Below, piece by piece: positions 48,337 through 60,983 of a stretch of DNA of 64,000 nt. The DNA is taken from positions 248,001 to 312,000 of the forward strand of contig JABVXU010000026.1 in assembly GCA_013365365.1 (NCBI GenBank), given 5' to 3'. Both the position numbers and the translations under genes were made by a program. Source of the stretch: Cruorifilaria tuberocauda (taxonomy: Eukaryota; Nematoda; Chromadorea; Rhabditida; Onchocercidae). How positions within the stretch are numbered: the first letter of the stretch is position 1; each line of letters opens with the position of its first letter. Under the pieces are notes generated by a model. The model made no database searches. It saw nothing but the letters and a program-made list of their open reading frames with translations, and was not told the origin of the DNA.

Positions 48337-50282
48337 GTCGCCACTGTTTTTATCAAAACACCGATAACGAACGCTATCGAATCAGTGCTAAAATGTTTCA
48401 TGAAAAATGGAAAATGTTATCAAATAACGAATCACAGCTCACTTTAACTTTAATATTTCTGATATAAAGGTAATCACATTTCAAAGATGAAAGAAATATT
48501 AATTTCCTCAATATAACATAAAGAAATTACCAAAAACAAATTCTGAAACACAAAAAGTAAAAATGAATACAATATAATTAAATGCATTTTAGTTACTTAT
48601 ACAATTTTTTGCAAAAATTTTTATCCAACAAAAATTAGTTCTAATTTCAAAATTAGCCTAAGTCCATCCAACAAACTAGCAACTTTCATCTTTAATTTTT
48701 ATTGAACAAGTAACAATTTCCTACTGACTAACTTTCAGCATAAATTTTCATTTGAGAGAAAAATGGAAGAAAAGGCAAAGTAATGAGAAGAAAGTTTGTT
48801 TTTTAGTTTTCTTACAGTAATGACGACAAAATATAACAATGCCCTTTCGATCGACCTTTTGAAAAAACTTTGGCAAAGAGATGTATCGATCGAGTTGACG
48901 TAGCATTCGGGAAATGGTTGGTTAGCTGGGATGGAAGCGCAGATGACACAATTACTCTTCTTTCGAGAAGCAAACAAATCTTATTGGAGCAAGTAAACTT
49001 TCATTAACAAATGTATCGAAATTAGAGGAGAAGTGAAGATGGAAACAGAAAAGTGCTTTTGATAAACTATAAAAGGAGTAGATAGGTCGAGAATGATAAA
49101 TTCATTCAGAGTGAGGTAGATAACAAGCAAAGTGATAAGAATAAAAGCGACCGATGATTTATTGATTTTTGCAGATTGAACTAATTCAGTGACAGTGAGT
49201 AAATGAAGACGAAATAATTGGTTATCCATGATTGTTGACCGATAACGTTCTTGCTTTAGGCAATGATATACACAATGATAATGCAATGACTTGTTGTTAT
49301 GTAAAGAGAAGATAGGTATGTTAATGTCGTTGTTCCATCTGAAGTTTACGAGAAGCGGCAATTTAAACGTGTGGTTTGTTGAGTGAAAGTATGAATGCCG
49401 TATTGATCGACCGGTTAGTTTTCTGCTTGAACTAATCGAAATTTTCCTCAAATATTTCTCAATTATTTCCCACCCTTCATAAAGAATAGTAACGACAATT
49501 CACTTTGAGATATATTTAAATTGTAATACTTACTTTTATCATTAATTAGAATGTAGGAAGGTTAGAATTAGTATATGTAGCGAAATGCGCTTAATCTAGT
49601 TGATAATTTATACCTTATTATTTATGTAATTTATAAGCTTATTCAGATAACTTGATAAAATAAAAATCATTTTAGTAATTGATTTTCTATCGAATACAAT
49701 AATTACAGAATGAGAGACATGAAAAAATAGCATTTACATTATTTCATTTGCATCTCATTATGATAATTTTATTCTGAATTCTAAAAACAATTTAACAAAA
49801 TTAGGAATTTCGAATGAATGTGTGAAATATGCAAAATGCTAAGAAATGATGCATTTGGTGGTTAACTTTCTCAAATTAATTCAAAAATTACCATTTTGAA
49901 TAATATGAATAGTTTATCTCATAATTTATTTAAAAATATCACTGTCATTTCATTAGGAAAGCGTAATTCGATCATATTCAGTTTTGCATATTGCATAACT
50001 CCCACCCATCTGATAGTAGGGAGTTAAAATTTTCATAACAGACAAAAATTAATGCAATTTCAAATAGATGAAGAGAGGGAAAGTGTAATTTGCATTCTTT
50101 AAGAGGCCTTTAAATGGGGATGCCTTAAATAATGCCACTCATTTCATACCTAAGACGTCTTACTTTACTGGTGATCTCTCGAGAATGGAACACTGACTGA
50201 GAGTAAGGGGAATCGATTTATTGGAATTTGCTGGAGCAGTCGATAGATCCCTGGAAAGTAGCAGGGTTGTTGATTGTAACAA
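48337..50282. other. Divergent intergenic region, PITP / Arg-Ser protein
   Basis: Promoters of PITP (minus) and of the Arg/Ser-rich gene (plus). A minus-strand frame of 156 codons without stop (49451-48981) is the longest in non-genic DNA here; from its first good ATG (49229) it would encode 82 residues with one hydrophobic segment, but no family is recognised. An AGTAGCAG acceptor-like site lies about 20 bases before the downstream ATG. Confidence 0.5.
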
Positions 50283-50807
50283 ATGCCGTATCGACGTTCG
50301 CGATCACGTTCAAGAGGACCTAGAAGTCGTTCTCGTGCTTCGCGTCAGGGTGCAATATCTCTTTCATTGGTACCCTTAAGGCGCCCTCGACGATCACTCT
50401 CACGTTCACGATCACTTTTGGGTTATGATTTGCTAAGACTATTAACAAGCAGAGGGCGCAGACGGTTAAGATCAAGATCGCGGCGGAGCTTGTATGGAAG
50501 ATCAAGGCCACGTCGTCGCCGTTCAAACGTCCGTCGTGGCCGTCGCCGATCCACGTCACGCCGCCGTTCACAATCTCGTCGCCGTGTTCTTCCTCGACGT
50601 CGACGTCTTTCTCGTTCACGTCGTCTTTCTCGTTCTCGCTCCGGTTCACGGATATACCGTTATCGGTAAAAATAATATTTATAGTTATTAATGATTTGGA
50701 TTGCAAAGATTTTAAAGTTAATTTTAAAGTTGAAGACACAACATATATGAATGGCCACATGACGAGTCGAACTTGCTAATTGCAGGGTACGTCGACGACT
50801 GCGATGA
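50283..50807 (+). CDS. Small Arg/Ser-rich basic protein (SR-type or sperm-chromatin-like)
   Basis: Exon 1 begins at the ATG 50283 and encodes roughly 128 residues, nearly half of them Arg and many others Ser, in RS, SRSR and RRR runs (starts MPYRRSRSRSRGP). No RNA-recognition motif is present. The frame would stop at 50669, but a donor (TATCG then GTAAAA) at 50665 joins in phase to an ATTGCAG acceptor, giving a short second exon, 50786-50807, that adds RVRRRLR and a stop, keeping the basic character. An AATAAA follows at 50969-50974. Candidates are an RRM-less splicing-associated RS protein, or a sperm nuclear basic protein like the Ser/Arg-rich SPCH proteins of C. elegans. The local GC content is the highest in the window because of CGT/CGA/CGC Arg codons. 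The two-exon model is less certain than the frame itself. Confidence 0.65.
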
Positions 50808-53800
50808 ACGTGCAACTGATGTCAGTGGAAAGGTCGTTAGGAGAAGAACAAGAAAAGTCTGGCTGTCAAAACCAACTTAATGGAAACTAAAATAAGTGAT
50901 ATAAAACGTGAAAATCATTTAAAATATGCAAGATCGACTTGTAATACTGCATTATCAATTCTGAAATGAATAAATACTAACATAAGTAAATAAATCTTTC
51001 TTTGATTTCGAAAAAGTTCTCATTGAAATTTAATTAAAAGAAAAATCACCCCAAACTCTTTAGTTTGTCACAAACGCTTGATTGTAAAAAACTTTCGGGA
51101 ATTTACAAAAGTATTTAGTGGTTTTTAATGGATCACTGGGAATCGTTACGAGAGAGTAGTTCTGCACTATTGAGTTCTTTTTTTAATACTTGGAAGCATA
51201 TGCTCTTGAACCTTCAACAATGAACTTCCAGCAGTTTTGTTGAAATTTACTCAGATTTCTTGAAGTTGTTATTGGTATGGATGGATCACTAGCTCAGTGC
51301 TTGAAAAATTTTGCTATTTGGGACAAAGCTTAGCAATATGCATGTAGTCAAGTGATTTTAATTTCAAATTATAATTTATTTGTATCACTATGGCACATTT
51401 AAAAATTGAAATTGTCACTATCAGCAATCATTAGAAACCCAAAAAATTTAGCAATGAAAAGAAAAAAGTCAATATAATACCGCATAATAAAGCATGGAAG
51501 TTAGGTTTCATCACCATATATTCCATCATAAATGGTATTTTATCAAAGATAACTCTAATATTAGAGCCATAAAGAAGAAAAATAAATAATAATATGTCAA
51601 TAGAAATTATAAAACTTATCTTAAAAGCTTTGGGATGGAGTGGAAAGTGATTTGAGAAGGAAAAAAAAATAATTGTTGGAAAAAAAACGATTCTAGTAAG
51701 CCAGCTGTTTTCGTACTATTTCCTAACCAGCGCTGTTTATTTTCTTTCTATCTTTATTCTTGTCTCCTCTCGAAAATCTTGTAATACGGGGGAAACATTT
51801 TTCTTTTTTCTTCTGAAAGTTACCACTAATACTTTAATTCTGAAAATACTGGAATGTCATTAACACTTACAGCAATGTTTGAACTGAAATTTTAAAGCAT
51901 TTTTCAGGCAAAAATGTGAATATTCGAATTGGTTAATGAAAAGGAAAATGCACTCTTTTTTCATGATTTTAAAATGATTTCAAAATGTTTTATTCTCTCA
52001 GAATTCATTTGTTCTTCCTTTTTCCATTTAAACCCTTCAGTTTTAATTGCAATGTTAATTCAGAGGTGATTTCCACTCGACTTCACTTTAATTTCCATTC
52101 ATTTAAATTTTCAGCAAAATTTCTATTTACTTAAGTTCCTACTCAAATTCCTAGTAAAATTTACTTATCTCAATTTTCACCGAAATTTTCAGTGAGATGT
52201 GAAATTAAGGAAAGTATGAAAAGATAAATAAAAATGTGAAAGCAAAATGAATAAAATACATAATTCTATTCCAATCATAAAACGGTGGGCATCGATCGGG
52301 ACTCTTTCGATTTACCCATCAGAAATCTCTATTGAATATTTCGTGTGAAGAAACACTGTAAGCGGTGTTGGACATCAAATCTAAAAGCGCTTTTTCCTGA
52401 ATAATAACTAATGTGAACAAAAATAATCAATCGGAAAACATATAGATGAAATTCATTTATCAAAAAACAAATCTATAATCTCTCTCTCTTTCTCTTCAGA
52501 GAACAGAAGTAAAAAACAATACTCAGGTCAAAAGGTTAAGACTATTACTTTCTACTGTGGATAGCATAATGGTTATCATTAATGAGTAAATAATATAATT
52601 AACTTATACTAATAATTTCCGCATTTCCGCATATTGTCATTTTAAAAGATTTTCAATCAAATTACTTTTGCATTATCACTTATCCGTAAAATGAAACATA
52701 TACTTTCATTTCAAGTTGGCCACATTTTTGATACATTTTATATGAATTCAAATTCTAAATTAAGAATAAAGTTAATTTGCTCTGGATTTAATAAATAAAA
52801 CGAAAGAATAACCATTTATATCAGTCGTATCGTTACTCTGATAAAAATAATTCATTTTTTTTACTTGTTTCTTCTTTATAATGGATTAGAATCTAGCAAA
52901 ATCTGAATATGAACGCAAGATATGCTAATTTAATTATGTATGATAACGAACACCAAAATATCATTTATTCAGGAAACAGCTTTTAATCATTTCTAAGTTA
53001 AAAATTCATGACAGTTATGAATAATACCAATAAAGATATATTGAAATGTCTTTGGCTGCCACGAAATTTGATCTTTTCCGGTAATTCACTGAAATTTAGA
53101 TGCGGACATCTGAATTTCGCCGAGAACTGAAAACAAACAAATGTGGGAATGATGAATTTACTGTACAATTAACAATTGAAAAGAAAAATTCGGCTTAACC
53201 GAAAAACTATTTCCGGCTATCCTCGCCAATTCTTCATCACTGTTCTTAGCTCTAAAAATGATTTGTAAAATCCTATGGCAAGAAGAATTTATTCATCCTC
53301 TGTTGTAAACGTATAAATATATAATTTAACTTTATGTAATAATTGAACAAATAATGAGTACAATCCAATTAAGACAATCAATTAAAAATGATTCCTGCTC
53401 AAAATGTTGTAATTGTCGGAAAACTCGCATATTTAAATTCCTCTCAACAATTATAGAATTTATTATATTTCACCATTTATCCATCACCACTCAAATTCAA
53501 TTCACTCAAAAGGGTAATCATCCAAAAATTACTCAAATCACACTCTTCAAGTAAAATCACCCTTTGACTGGTTGCTGTATCTTCTACTGAATAAAGACAA
53601 TATTTTGGTTCGTGCTAAACCCAAAAATCTCAATTCAAACTTCATCAACAACCCAAATTTTTGGTGCCCGAGCAACAACTCAACTCAAATCAATCTCAAA
53701 CTTCTCAACTTCCACAACAGTAATCTCTTAGATTTCAGAAAACTTTTTTTAAGATTTTCTTTAAATTTATAAGACGAATGATAAAAGAACAAAGAATGTG

Positions 53801-55304
53801 CCAATTTCAACTTATTATTCAATGAATGAAATTAAAAGGATCCCTCATGTTGCACTTTATTAGAAATTTAATTTCAAAATATTTTATACAGCACTTCTTA
53901 CTTTATATATTTAAAGTTCGTATCATATGAATATCGTTAACACAGCTGAAAAAGGCAGTAATTTACTGATAGCAATAAATCAGAGTGGGGTTAATTGTGA
54001 GCTTCCCATTACATATCAATTCATTCAATCTCTTAAAACGAGTAATAATTTATGGATATTTTACCTCCTAATAATGAGAACGAAATCACAACAAAAATCA
54101 ACAATTTTCCAACAGCGCTAATGGTCATCTTTGAAAACTTTAAACTTCCATCCATGGAAATTGTAAATTTTAATCTCAAGCATACAAATATTATACAATT
54201 AAGATTTCTCTTTTCCTTTAGCTTGCCGTCTTTTAGCACTTAATGAAATTGTCCGAAACAAATGTAATTTATTTTTCTCTATAGGTAATAAACCTATAAA
54301 TTTATTAAAGAACGATATAAAATGTGCTTCCATTACATTTTGCTCGATATAAGGGAGTTAGTTCGAAAAAGAGATAAAGTTCTTTAATTTTAATTTGAAA
54401 CAAATAGAAATAGAAATCAAACAAATTTGGAATGATAAGCAGAAAGAAACTCACAACCGTAGAATAAAAATAAACTCAAAAATGAAATTGAATAGCAGTT
54501 TTGATCATACCAAAGAATTACATATTTCTTTTTTACAGTATATTTTAATTTAATATGATAGAATGCATCTAAAAATGATTGATAACAATCAATAATTTCA
54601 ATTGGATCTCAAATCACAGATAAATAAAATAAAAAATAAAACACGATCCAAACTGAATAAAACTTCAGTATGTTAACATGCAAAACCAACTGCTGTTTTT
54701 AATTCTTCAATATATTACGAAGTTTTTTTCTTAAAAGCTTTGAAGTATATAAAATATACTTCAGAATATCCGAAAATTTTTAAAATGATTAAAAATTAAA
54801 AGGCACAAAATGTCGAAGCACAGAGTATTTAAATTGAGTATTAAATCAACATGCACTATTTTTTTCTCAGATATTTCCTAAATAACTCGCTTTCTTTCAT
54901 CATTTTATATTTCTGCTAGAATAAATAATGCAAATGAATGCAATTTTAATATAATTAAAGTGTGGAAATAATAAAAGTTTATTGCCGTCCCTATCTTTTC
55001 TTCCGATGTTTGAAAATTTTATGAGCCATAAATTATGGCTTCTGATATTTCCATGTCCAATTTAGAAAAAGAAGATAGCTCTCGCTATAAAATTTAGAAA
55101 AAAATTTACTCAGGTTAACTATTCAAAATCTTCTGCTTCAAACTCAAATAAATGAAAAAAGAAAAAATCATAACAAATTCATTCCACGACAATTTGTGGC
55201 TGCCTATACTGTGTTGCATAAGTTATTAGGTTAAAGTTCGAAAGGAGTTTCACGTAAAATAAGGATAATTAATGAGATTTGATTGTTCGTTATAACTTCC
55301 AAAT
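50808..55304. other. 4.5-kb gene-poor region
   Basis: It follows the Arg/Ser gene and ends at the 3' end of the unrecognised minus-strand gene. AT-rich with homopolymer runs. At 53350-53730 the plus strand is unusually poor in G, with many CTCAA/TCAAA words. Open frames there (53354-53554, 53572-53772) are Asn/Lys/Ile/Leu-rich low-complexity translations that I do not accept as genes. No RNA gene was recognised. Confidence 0.5.
50969..50974 (+). promoter_or_regulatory. Candidate poly(A) signal AATAAA for the Arg/Ser gene
   Basis: Canonical hexamer 162 bases after the proposed stop at 50807. It supports the gene ending here rather than continuing into a larger transcript. Confidence 0.4.
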
Positions 55305-58300
55305 CTATAAATCAGATTCATCGTCATCAGTAATGTCGCACTCACAAAAACCCGATTCCTTTTCTACTCGTGGCGCTGTTAAGTTAAGAATTGATTCATT
55401 TTCGTCACTAGATTCGGAACGTCTCACCGAATTGATTATGCGCTTCGGGATTGGTGTTCGATCATCCTCAATATCCGCTATCACTTCATTGGTTTTACTT
55501 CTTGCGTCCATCGATTTAGGTCGCTTTTCTTCCTTATTCTTTGCCAAACTTGTTAATAGCAAAGTTCGAGCAGGGTAAATATTGTCAAACAACTGCTGTT
55601 GAGAAAACTTTTGCTGGAATTAAAAATTTAGTGAGCAAATTTCTTAAAGTCCCAATTCTGGAAAAAAGATAATTCTTAAAATCATAATTCTGCAAGAGTT
55701 GGAAAATAATGATGGGCAGGTTTGGAATGTCCAGCAATTTATAATCTACCTTATTATTCAGTGACAATTGTAAGAACTTTTGGAGGAAGAGAGATTTTAA
55801 AAATAAGAAAAAAACCTTAAATCTAACAAAAACAATGTATTTCCATAAAATACTAAAGAAATTGTTCTAAAATAATGTATTTTCTGCCGGATGTTCGAAC
55901 ATGTAAATCGAAGATTCTTATGCAATAAATTAATTTGATTAAATAAGTAATATTTATTAAAAGAATTAAAATATTAGTCTTAGTATATCAATACTGAATC
56001 AGAAGTATGTGAATTAAGAAAAATGGAGGTAATTAAATAAAGGAGGTATTATCATCTCTGTAATGGAAACCTTCTTAGTTCTTGGAAAAGTTTTTTGTGA
56101 ACCAAACGAGAAATCTTTTCCTGAAGCTCTATCATTTTGAAGCCTTAAAATTGTCGCCTGATGATTACCGGCATGATTGTAGCGAATCGTTGTACGCTTC
56201 GAATGAACTGAATCTAAAACCTGGAAGGCTCCTTTTTAATGACAACTCATTATTATCCCAAGAAAACAAGAAACATTTACAATACACATAAAATGGAAAA
56301 TACGACGTTCTGCTCCTTTATATGAAACGCAAATAGGATAAATGGAAAAGAGAATTTAGAAAAAAAGAAAAAGTGCCAAAAGACTAGCATACTATTTCAT
56401 ACTAGAAAGGTTTCTCGAAACTTCTAAAGAAATCTCTAAAATATAAAAGTGCTGCCAGTAAAATGACTGAGTATAAAAAAAATCACTAACTAAACAACTT
56501 CGATTATACTCCATAGGTAATGTGCAATCTGGCCAAATAATATGTTTTGAAGTGTCTTTGTACCGAAGTTTGATCATTGCATTAGTTTCAGAATCCAGTT
56601 TAAACAATCCTTTTGTTTTTCTAACCTGTAAATATAACTTTGGTTTCGAAAAGACGAGTAAAATTAGGCAAAACTAGGCATGAACTACTCATTGAATAAG
56701 TTGAATTGAGTTGATATTCATTGAGTTCGTCGAGTTGAAATTACCCGGAAAAATTTGAAAAAAACATAACATTAATTTAATCAAACGAAATCATTTTTAA
56801 TCATATCATTTCTCATGTTTTCATCAAATTTTTATTAAATCCAACTCTTAATAGCATAATTTCATTTCAAGAATAAAAATAGGTGAGCGAAGAAGGAAAA
56901 TAAGCTGCTGATAACAATGATGTCGTGATTGTTGATGGTTACTACACAATTCAATGAAGCAAACATTATCGCAGCATGTAGCTTAGCAGCTTTACTAAAG
57001 AAATAGAAAGATGAGAAGATGCACACTTTTGGCGAATTCCTTCGTAAACAGAATTAGCAGCTAACGAGTTAAACTTTCTAAGTTCCAAAAAGAGAAATTC
57101 AAATTATCCAACTTTCTGTTATACACTCTTTCCAGTGTTGTTTTTTGCCTTTACTTTTCCTTACATTTTAAAATAAAATATTTTTTTATTGGGACTGTCA
57201 AACTTTCTTCATTAAGATAATCGATTACTTTCGAAATGTCGCAAACTCAAATTAAACTCAAATTTTACACACATGCATCTTGTATTCATTCTCTTTTCGA
57301 AATTAATAATTTGATTAACAAATCATTCTATTTGACACATTCCTCGGTTAAGATATCGAACAAAGGTATAAATTATTTTTAGATTTACGGTGAATGGGAA
57401 AAATCAAAGGTATTTTTAGGAATGATGAAATTGCTGATGAAACTGTGAATTCATAGCTCACTTCATATTTTGAGCTTTTTCTAAAATACTTTAGGAAGCT
57501 GAATTTCTATCGTTTCGTTTGGATCTTGCCATAAAATGTCTTACGTACAATACGCTATATTTTGACATCCTCTCGGACAGTAACTGATAGAAGTACTGAT
57601 TTATAAAAACTCAAAAACTTCAACTTTATAGCTTTCAGAAGATACAAATATCAAAAAATTCTATACTTGTTGCTTAAGCATCAATCAATCGTTACTGTAA
57701 ATTCTATTTTTTTATAACAATTAAAATACAAAAAATTAAGGTCGTCTTATAATACTTCTTCTTACAGTAAATACTTAACATGCAAAAGCGATGTTATCTC
57801 AAAACCTTGCACAAATATTGAATTGTAAAGTTATGCTTTGAATTTTGGATTTAGCGACAAAAAAAAGGATTAAAAAATGAGAATTGGAAATGTTGTTGTC
57901 CAACAATTATAGCAGCAAATTAATGAATGGAGATATTGTATGTTTCAGAAACGGAACGTCTTGAAAAAACAAACAGAATCAATCTATCACTTCTGAATAA
58001 GAAATTATTGTTCACTCAACAATATTTTTAGTATGCTAATCACTTAATCACTTCCTTTTCTATCTTCGATCCATTCCCAGATGCTTTAAACACTCAAGTA
58101 TGTGTCATTGAAATCACTATAATATTTTCATACAACCCTAAATTTAAAAATTTATGAAAATTTCGAAAATATTACTACCGAAAATTAAAATTACTAAGAT
58201 CAATTGTAACGTATTTCGAAAAAACAAAAATAAATAAATACAGTGATATTAAACAAAAAGATATTAAACAATACTCTAGGAACTACGATAGACAATACAA

Positions 58301-58659
58301 ATGTGAAAGAAAACAATATTTTTTAGTGATTAAGAAAGAGGAAGTTTAACAACATTCTTCATCCATCTGTGATTAGATATATAGCAACATTTTTCTCTAC
58401 AAATGAAATAGAAAAGAGCGCTGAGTGAAATAATTCCATTCCAAATCAGAAATTGAGTTAAATTCAATAAATTTTCAAAAGCGGAATATTGAAAATTGAA
58501 AATAAAAACCTGAAAGCTGAATGTATGTTGCAGAAATCCTGCCAATTCCCTCTGAACTTGTTGACTTTTCGTTCCATAATCTTCACTGCAACTTGACCAT
58601 TTATCCATTTTGTGCTTTTCAATCGTTTCAGTGCTAATATTTCGACCATTTTCATTCAT
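55305..58659 (-). CDS. Unrecognised 247-residue protein, acidic C terminus
   Basis: Four minus-strand exons, 58659-58510, 56625-56491, 56220-56071 and 55613-55305, all join in phase 0. The first intron is 1.9 kb. The N terminus (MNENGRNISTETIEKHKMDK) is polar. The next two exons look globular: LFKLDSETNAMIKLRYKD followed by IIWPDCTLPMEY, then a basic stretch with RTTIRYNHAGNHQATILRLQ. The last exon starts with QQQLFDNIYPARTLLLTSL and becomes Lys/Arg then Asp/Glu/Ser-rich, ending DITDDDESDL. I do not recognise the family. Composition, with a charged tail and no signal peptide or membrane segment, suggests a nuclear or cytosolic protein. Good splice sites, phase agreement and non-repetitive sequence support a real gene. 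The start is the first in-frame ATG of the first exon; an upstream exon is possible. Confidence 0.62.
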
Positions 58660-60983
58660 TGGTAAACAACAAAAACTACTTATCACTCTTGCTATATTTT
58701 CATCATTCTATAATCTGAAATTTATCCAATTATCAGTTCAAGAGAAATAAAAAATCGCAAATGAGATCAGTCTGTTTCTTCATTCATTAGATAATTTCTA
58801 TTATAATTGCTTTGTTATGCAACTCAGAAAGAAGTGGTAATAGAAATAAAAAGTTATTATCAAAAATGATGTGTTAAAAAAAGTAATGGAAAGAAGGAAG
58901 AGAGTTAATCAATATTATTTAATATAATGAAATAAAAAAATCAACAAAACAGAAAAGACAGTAAGTAGTCACTCCTTCCGTATATGTCACTTTTCCCCAT
59001 TCTTCTCTTTCTTTCAAAATTTATCAGTAACTTAAAATAACAAGTAAAAAATAAAAATCTTCTCTATTCGATCTTTGTATCATTGTACCTTGATGAAATG
59101 TATAATTATTTTTTGATCTGTTCAAAATTCAATTTAAAGCCCTTAGCTTTCATCATAAATGACAATAAATGTGTAACCTATTGAGGACAAAATCAGAGTT
59201 CATAAATTTCTGCTATTCTACAGGAAATTCAATATTTTATTTATTTATAATATCCTAAAATTATTAATTCATTCATTTTGAGATTACTTGCCACCAATTC
59301 ACACATCTCAAAATAACTCAGTATAAATCCATATTTCATGGTACATTTATCTGCAAATTATTGCAGAAAGTTACACCAATGTAAATCAGAAACTTCTGAT
59401 TTTAATGGCAAAAAAGGATGATGAGTAGAAATAGTTGGAGTGGAATCGCTGTCGCTTTCTCTTTCTTTCTCTCTCTCTCTCTCTCTCTCTCTATCAACCA
59501 GTTTAGTCATTAAATTTTATTAAGAGAATGCTTTAATTAGGATTTTCACATGTAGTCATAATATCAAAGAAATTATGAAGGAATGATGAGAGAGTTTAAA
59601 GAAAACGTAAAACAAATAAACTTCTTTTCTGCAAAAAATTATATTTACGTTGAGACGATATTTACACAATTTTCACCCCTGCAGAAAGATTAAATTATAC
59701 AGAATTTGAAATGTAATAAATGTGTTAATTCTAACCTGTCACTAACTATTTCCTTGAAGATCGCAAAATCGGTTGAATAACCGATTAAATTAAGATATTT
59801 CAAGAGATGAACAGCTAATATTGCTTATAATGAACGTTTGGAGAAAAAAAAAATTAGCTGATGATAAAGTGGAAAGATACGCAATAAAAAAACAAAAAGT
59901 TTCCAAACTGTTCTTTTCAAGTATAAATGGGTATTGAAATAATAAGTTCCGTAAAAAGACTTTCCTTCCAAATAGACCAAAAAGGAAGTGAATGTGGAAA
60001 AAAAGTTTTGCAGTTTTTCTCACAACTTCATGAGTATTAAAATTTCTAATGATAAATGCTAAAAGGCCTCAAGGAGATATATTATATTAGTATACCGAAA
60101 CTTAAAATTGTAGCTAGCAAAAAAGAATATGTTAAGAAGGATATCAATAGGGAGAAAACGCTTATCACAATTCCTTCACTTCGGAACTCAATATAACAGA
60201 AATAGTTCTCCGGAAAGAAGTAACATGAAATCTCCGGAAAAAATATCAGATGTGAACACAAAAAAGTGAAAAAAAAGATCTAAAAAAGATTAAGTTAACA
60301 GTTTCATGAAACGTAAAAAAGAATGAGTATTGTTAGTATTTGGTGTAGCATACCGAAATCTTTTAATTGCTGGTAGTTTTGTGCACAGAAGTGGCTGTAC
60401 CGGTATTTTATCCGATCACGTCCTTATATTTATTACACTTATTTGAAATTAACGATATTTAAAATATTTTGACAACACTTATCCCAACTAATCCCTCTCA
60501 AGCTACGACGGGAAACGCCTTTCTGAGAAAGAAAGAGTACGTAGGCAACTCGAATATTAACCAACTGTTATTTTTAACATTCTTGCTTTGTCTTGGCTCG
60601 GGATTCGGGTAGCTGGTTTTTTCCCGGTGGTGGTGTGCAGTTAATTCAGTATAAATCTTTGACATCTTTGGGAACCTGCACTATGTTTGCTGTCAGTAGT
60701 GACTTAATTGCGCTACACCGTTTTTTCTTTCTCTTTAATTTCGTAGTGCTGTTTTTATTTATCGTTAATTCTCTGTAAGTCGAACGATCTTTGATCTTCG
60801 AATGAAAAGATTTTTGTTTAACAATGCTATTTTAGGGATGTGAATTGTAATGCATTTAGATTATTCTTTGAAAAAGTGCTTTATAATTCTCTCTTATTAT
60901 TGTTATAGCATTACAAGCTTATCTTTATGATTATCTTTTTGCAGGATCATCATCGTTCGGTGGTTCCACTGGTTCCAAGACAA
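58660..60983. other. Divergent intergenic region, unrecognised gene / TXNDC9
   Basis: AT-rich, with a CT microsatellite at 59469-59492. A plus-strand frame at 60593-60778 is less AT-rich at its start but lacks recognisable features; it may overlap the TXNDC9 promoter or 5' UTR. A TTTTTGCAG acceptor ends at 60944, 39 bases before the TXNDC9 ATG. Confidence 0.5.
59469..59492. repeat. CT dinucleotide microsatellite
   Basis: Twelve uninterrupted CT units preceded by a CTTT-rich stretch. Confidence 0.95.

Noticed and set aside
50320..50760. 146-codon minus-strand frame opposite the Arg/Ser gene
   Set aside because: Antisense of CG-rich Arg codons naturally lacks stops. The plus-strand product is the coherent one.
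53041..53140. Possible tiny two-exon peptide (MSLAATKFDLF...)
   Set aside because: The implied intron would be about 19 bases, too short to be spliced.
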